Assembly: GCA_004335635.1 (NCBI GenBank)
Contig: QAXH01004977.1
Location: 6,294-16,963 of the forward strand
DNA length: 10,670 bases
Reading direction: 5' to 3'
From: Chloromonas sp. AAM2
Lineage: Eukaryota > Chlorophyta > Chlorophyceae > Chlamydomonadales > Chlamydomonadaceae
Shown: in pieces, positions 7,355 to 10,670 of the stretch
Numbering within the stretch: position 1 is the stretch's first letter
How the letters are laid out: each line of letters opens with the position of its first letter
Notes under the pieces: model-generated
Told to the model about the DNA's origin: nothing
Databases searched by the model: none
Seen by the model: only the letters and a program-made list of their open reading frames with translations
Translations under genes and position numbers: made by a program

Positions 7355-7516
7355 TCCGTGTGTCTTTGACAGCTCATGTAGGAGGACCTGGGAGAAATTT
7401 GGACTGCACAGGGCAGCCACCAGCCTTGTCTGCTTGTTTTCTCGACGCACAATTATTATGAGCGAGCCATACATTAGCAGCCCAGAACTCTAGTCTGGCA
7501 AGAGCAAGCTGCCGCC

Positions 7517-8922
7517 ATGGTGGAGGTGCAGGGCAACCCGATCAAGAAATTTGTCATTAAGCAATTCTTGCCTCTTGGTGCGTGAGGCCGATAAACAATG
7601 ACGCATGTATGCAGTTTAACACGTAAGGCAGTCGACCACACAACACGCGTTCACCGTCATTTGAGATGTTGACGCAAATGCCTCTGCAGGCTTCATCATT
7701 GGCGTCGCGTGGGCGCTGATTTGGGATACGCCAGGGCACGACCTTTACGCATGGAAGGTAAGGGCAAGTCTGGGGTGGTTTCTTCGTCGCCTGGACCTGC
7801 ATACGTGTGGCACCTGCCTTATGACTACCACCTGCATGCCAATGTGCGCAGTCTCCAGGAGGATGGAAAATCATGTCAACAATCAACATCTGTATCATTT
7901 TCTTCATCTTCGGCCTCACGCTCGAGACGACAGAGCTGAAAGAAGCCCTCAAAAACTGGAAAGTTTGGGGCATGGGCGTCATCACTATCCTTGTGCTCAC
8001 ATCCTTCACAGCCTTCCTCTTCGTTAACATGGGCTTTCAGCCCAAAGAGTTTGGCATTGGACTGGCCGTGTTTGCATGCAGCCCTACGTCCCTCTCCTCA
8101 GCCATCTCCCTTGTCATCCAGGCATATGGCAATGGTGCAATGTCACTGCTGCTCACTGTGGTGACCAATCTTCTGGGCATCATCACCACGCCGCTGTTTG
8201 TCAGCTTAGTCTTGGGGCCAGCAGGCAAGATAGACAAGGTTGGTCTGCTGATCAAGCTGCTGGTGCAAATCCTTGTGCCACTCGTCATTGGCAAGGCTAT
8301 GCGAGAGCTCATCCCTGCTGTCAAGACGTTCGCTCAGAAGTACAAGCTGCCGCTCTACCTTTTCAACAACTTCCAGATCATCATGATTGTGTGGCAAACC
8401 CTCAGCTATTCTCGTGACAAGCTCATGCATCAGAAGCTCTATGACATCATCCTCGCTATCATGGGAGCTATTGGCCAGCACTTCCTTTTCCTGGTCATGA
8501 ACTTCATCATCGCTTGGGTTCTGCGTTTTCCAGAGGCAGAGCGTAAGGCGTACGTTCTCAGCAGCAGCCAGAAATCGCTACCCACAGCAGCCGTGGTTAT
8601 TGAGGCCATCAACAATCCAGACCTCAACCAAGGCCTCATCACCATTCCATGCATGGTGTTCTACATCATGCAGCTGTTCATTGATTCATTCATAGCGAAC
8701 AGCTGGTCAGGCAAGTACGAGCGTGCAGATATGCTCCGTGCAAAGTATGCTGACCAGTTGGCTGAGTTATATAAGCTAGACGATCCGGAGTCTGCGCTAT
8801 TCCTCACAGACCACCCACAGCAAGGCCCAGCAAACACCAGAGGCGCGTCTACCAATGGCGCACACGTGCCAGAGCAGGAGGCAGACAAGCAAGGCTTGTT
8901 AACAGGGGTGGCCCGCTCGTAA
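7517..8922 (+). CDS. BASS4/SLC10A7/RCH1-type bile acid:sodium symporter family carrier (3 exons, complete)
   Basis: Exons 7517-7577, 7690-7757 and 7852-8922 give 399 residues and a TAA. Introns are 112 and 94 bases (GTGCGT...GCAG, GTAAGG...GCAG). The ATG has a near-ideal context (GCCGCCATGG) and is the first ATG after an in-frame TAG at 7475. The protein is mostly hydrophobic, with roughly nine or ten membrane segments from residue 18 to about 325. Exons 1-2 supply the first (FLPLGFIIGVAWALIW), then SPGGWKI leads into IIFFIFGLTLETTELKEAL. Family hallmarks are SPTSLSSAISL (120-130), TVVTNLLGI (145-153), SSQKSLP (281-287) and LITIPC...QLFIDS (305-322). These match the SBF-like branch: plant BASS4 (plastid envelope), SLC10A7 and yeast RCH1 (calcium homeostasis). 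The substrate is not predictable. The tail from about 330 is hydrophilic. With only about 20 residues before the first membrane segment, no transit peptide is visible, which argues against plastid import from this start. Confidence 0.88.
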
Positions 8923-9029
8923 GCAGCAATCACAGCAGCGATTGTTGTTTGATGGAGGTGCGCGCTTTTCAAGGTAGCATGTGACTATTGCAAGATGGGT
9001 CCACGTGTATGGTCGGCCCGTCCACAAGG

Positions 9030-9053
9030 CAACAATTGCAACGGCAATTATTG
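9030..9053 (+). other. compact hairpin in the carrier 3' UTR
   Basis: CAACAATTGC (9030-9039), loop AACG, then GCAATTATTG (9044-9053). The arms pair at nine of ten positions, with one C/A mismatch. It lies about 108 bases past the stop codon. It is neither GC-rich nor followed by a T run, so it is not a bacterial-type terminator. Confidence 0.45.
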
Positions 9054-9703
9054 CTTGTTGGAGAAGCGGCCAGGCCTTGCTTTCAGCTTGATACCAGCGT
9101 GCGCAAGACAGGCTTGTGATCAGTTCCATGCATGGGCCATACATGGCAATGACATGGTGCCTGAACCACGGGCATTGCCAGGAGTAGTTTGTGTGTGCTT
9201 GTTTCATTGGGTGTGCTTGTCACGCTACGAGACAGAGCGACCAAGTCTCAGATGCGCGTCGCACAGTTTACGTGTGCGTCATGGCCTTGTGATTACAGTT
9301 ACCTTGGAAACTATGCTTGGTTATTCAGTGACCGCCATTCACTTGCTGCGTAATTATAGGCGCGCAAATAGCCAGGTAAAACGAAAAGAAGTTCTGGGAC
9401 AATTTGCAGTGTCACCACTAGATTTTGCCTTTCTTGACTGTGTCCAGCCTTTTTTGCTGCTGATGCCAGACATGTGCAACATGACCGTTTGCATTCTGCC
9501 ATTGGCAATCTAGGTAGGCGGGGTAGCCAAGCTGCACCAGACAGACTGCGTCCTGGTTAGACTCATGTTCTTTTGATGACGTGCGAGTCTGGGCCTCGAG
9601 CAAGAACTCAACAGACTACTGACCTTTGGACACAAACATACTCGGGCTGCTACTATTCACATTCTTTCTTTGTGCGCTTGCAGCCTACATGGACTGGATG
9701 CCA

Positions 9704-9708
9704 TGTAA
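9704..9708 (+). terminator. candidate TGTAA polyadenylation signal of the carrier gene
   Basis: TGTAA about 780 bases after the stop codon at 8922, a distance plausible for long chlamydomonadalean 3' UTRs. The evidence is weak because a pentamer occurs often by chance. Confidence 0.25.
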
Positions 9709-9884
9709 TGCGGCTTATCATTGACAGGAGAAAGAATGCCTTGCATGCAATACAGAGGCATTACTGGAAACTCAACCACTCTGGGGCTGGCTATGACACC
9801 ACTTATTGCAGCAGAACTGCTTCCAGGCTGCATGCAGCACACGATGACATTGGCAGATGTGGCAGATTGAGAGCTCTGGTTTAC

Positions 9885-10065
9885 CTTGATGTATGCTGTC
9901 GATCGCAGCACGCGCACCGTCATCACATTGCAAAAGCTTGTCAGAGTACCTTCTGTGTTCCTCCCATGTAGCTTGGCACACCTGTTCGTTTTGCGCTCTG
10001 GTCTCCTCAAGCGCTTGCTTACATGGACGAGGTCGCACATGATGTTCCCGCTTCCACACCGTAAA
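9885..10065 (-). CDS. candidate internal exon of an unrecognised minus-strand gene (partial)
   Basis: On the minus strand, an AG (GATGTCAG) precedes an open 181-base segment that ends at CATCAAG|GTAAAC, a good donor. The translation has 60 residues and is helix-prone and charged: it opens FTVWKREHH and has CKQALEETRAQNEQ, TWEEHRRYSDKLL and DDGARAAIDSIHQ. This composition is more protein-like than the other frames here. The acceptor has a weak pyrimidine tract, and I could not find partner exons with matching phase. I recognise no family. A competing 140-codon frame covers the same bases. Confidence 0.3.
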
Positions 10066-10075
10066 CTGACATCAT

Positions 10076-10670
10076 TCATGATTCTCCCATGAGCTGTCCG
10101 TGTGCAGCCAGTCGAATCTCTGAAGGTGTGAGGTTGTTGCTGAACCTGGACGATAGGCGCTGGTGACAGAAGCAGGTAGGATGTCTGATGTCAGCGGCTT
10201 TTAGAGCATGCAATTGTTCCAGCCAGTCACAGCCGTGAGAAAAGCGTTTGTGCATCTTTGCATCGTGGAGGCAGCTAGTATGATCTGTAGCAAGGTGCCG
10301 CAGGTGACCGGCCAAGAGGGAAACATGGGCATGGCATGGCTCCCCACAAGGCAATGCTACTGCAGTGGCAACAAGCCGTGTGCTCGTTGCGTGTGGCCTG
10401 CGTGCGGCGTGCTGGCTCAGACATCCCTTGCAAGCCGAGTGTCTCTCATGGCCCTGCCACGCTTGGTGCCACTCCGTGTGCCATGGCCTGCCCCAGTGTT
10501 GGTGTTTGACCCACTTGTGTACCATAGAGAGGGTGGCATCAAGGACGAGCAACACACCTCGCCTGCTGTCACAGCCCTTGTGCAATTTCAGATGTGGGCA
10601 ACGCCACGCCATGGCTGCACCAGCGCCAGCAAGAGGCTGAGTGTGCGTACATTGAGGGACCTGCCCACCC
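10076..10670 (-). other. open frame on the minus strand entering from the right edge (uncertain)
   Basis: This frame is open from the window edge down to a stop at 10076-10078, about 198 codons. It has an internal ATG at 10612 in good context (GCAGCCATGG). The protein is unusually rich in His, Cys and Trp, with no known domain; the end reads NLTPSEIRLAAHGQLMGES. It lies in exact codon register opposite the plus-strand frame from 10208, so at most one is likely real. It is upstream of the candidate minus-strand exon at 9885-10065 and could belong to the same gene. Confidence 0.25.
10208..10670 (+). other. open frame on the plus strand running off the right edge (uncertain)
   Basis: From an ATG at 10208 (an in-frame TAG at 10202-10204 precedes it) the frame stays open for 154 codons to the end of the window. 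It starts MQLFQPVTAVRKAFVHLC and later reads VLVFDPLVYHREGGIKDE. An acceptor-like GGCTCAG near 10420 could instead begin an exon. The first part is Cys-rich and not convincing; the last 80 codons look more protein-like. I recognise no family. It is antisense to the frame at 10076-10670. Confidence 0.25.

Larger units (their letters stand above)
6707..7516 (+). other. 3' UTR of the NmrA-like gene and upstream region of the carrier gene
   Basis: Between the TAA at 6704-6706 and the ATG at 7517 I see no convincing coding sequence. A 157-codon frame on the minus strand (7001-7474) has no recognisable features and ordinary composition, and I treat it as chance. The stretch contains a 10-base inverted repeat (6729-6792) and one TGTAA pentamer (7350-7354). 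An in-frame TAG at 7475-7477 closes the carrier frame upstream of its start. No TATA box stands out. Confidence 0.55.
8923..9884 (+). other. probable 3' UTR and flanking DNA of the carrier gene
   Basis: No convincing gene. A 172-codon forward frame (8995-9513) reads as ordinary random translation and begins 73 bases after the carrier stop, so I take it as UTR. The stretch contains a compact hairpin (9030-9053) and a TGTAA pentamer (9704-9708). On the minus strand, a frame over about 9657-9850 has reasonable composition but no family signal and no phase match to the candidate exon at 9885. Confidence 0.45.

Noticed and set aside
7001..7474. A 157-codon minus-strand open frame between the two main genes
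   Set aside because: No domain, no plausible start context, and it lies across the expected 3' UTR and promoter interval.
7557..8972. Several minus-strand and out-of-frame open frames over the carrier gene
   Set aside because: They are shadows of the carrier exons, whose plus-strand reading has clear family motifs and matching splice phases.
8995..9513. A 172-codon forward open frame after the carrier stop
   Set aside because: No recognisable domain and random-looking composition; it is best explained as 3' UTR.

Overview
The window looks like nuclear DNA of a green alga, probably a chlamydomonadalean chlorophyte. The genes are split by GT-AG introns, coding exons sit among many simple repeats ((GTGA)n, (CTCA)n, (ATC)n, a 13-bp minisatellite, CATG-rich palindromes), and the two identifiable proteins resemble plant and algal proteins. 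There is no sign of bacterial operons, CRISPR, phage or a defence system. The organism call is an inference from style, not from a marker gene.

Layout, left to right. (1) 1-1392: the 3' end of an unrecognised plus-strand gene. A possible exon end lies at 1-26 and a convincing last exon at 1302-1392, with repeat-rich non-coding DNA between. (2) 1632-6706: an eight-exon plus-strand gene that I assembled exon by exon from splice signals, phase and family similarity. It encodes about 331 residues: a plastid-transit-like N-terminus, a plant-type G-P-K-x-R-K-W-Y-G segment and a divergent NmrA-like/atypical SDR Rossmann domain. Its introns carry nearly all the repeats, plus decayed copies of the gene's own exons. 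(3) 6707-7516: 3' UTR and intergenic DNA. (4) 7517-8922: a complete three-exon plus-strand gene for a 399-residue membrane carrier of the BASS4/SLC10A7/RCH1 branch of the bile acid:sodium symporter superfamily. (5) 8923-10670: its probable 3' UTR, then poorly resolved DNA with one candidate minus-strand exon (9885-10065) and a pair of mutually antisense open frames running off the right edge.

The two main genes are tandem on the same strand but have separate 5' and 3' regions, and nothing shows that they act together. The most interesting material is in the introns of the NmrA-like gene. A (GTGA)n tract grows directly out of the exon 4 splice donor and is perfectly complementary to a (CTCA)n tract just upstream of the exon 7 acceptor. 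Several exons also have partial echoes in introns, at least one differing almost only at synonymous positions. I did not find a clearly new multi-gene system.
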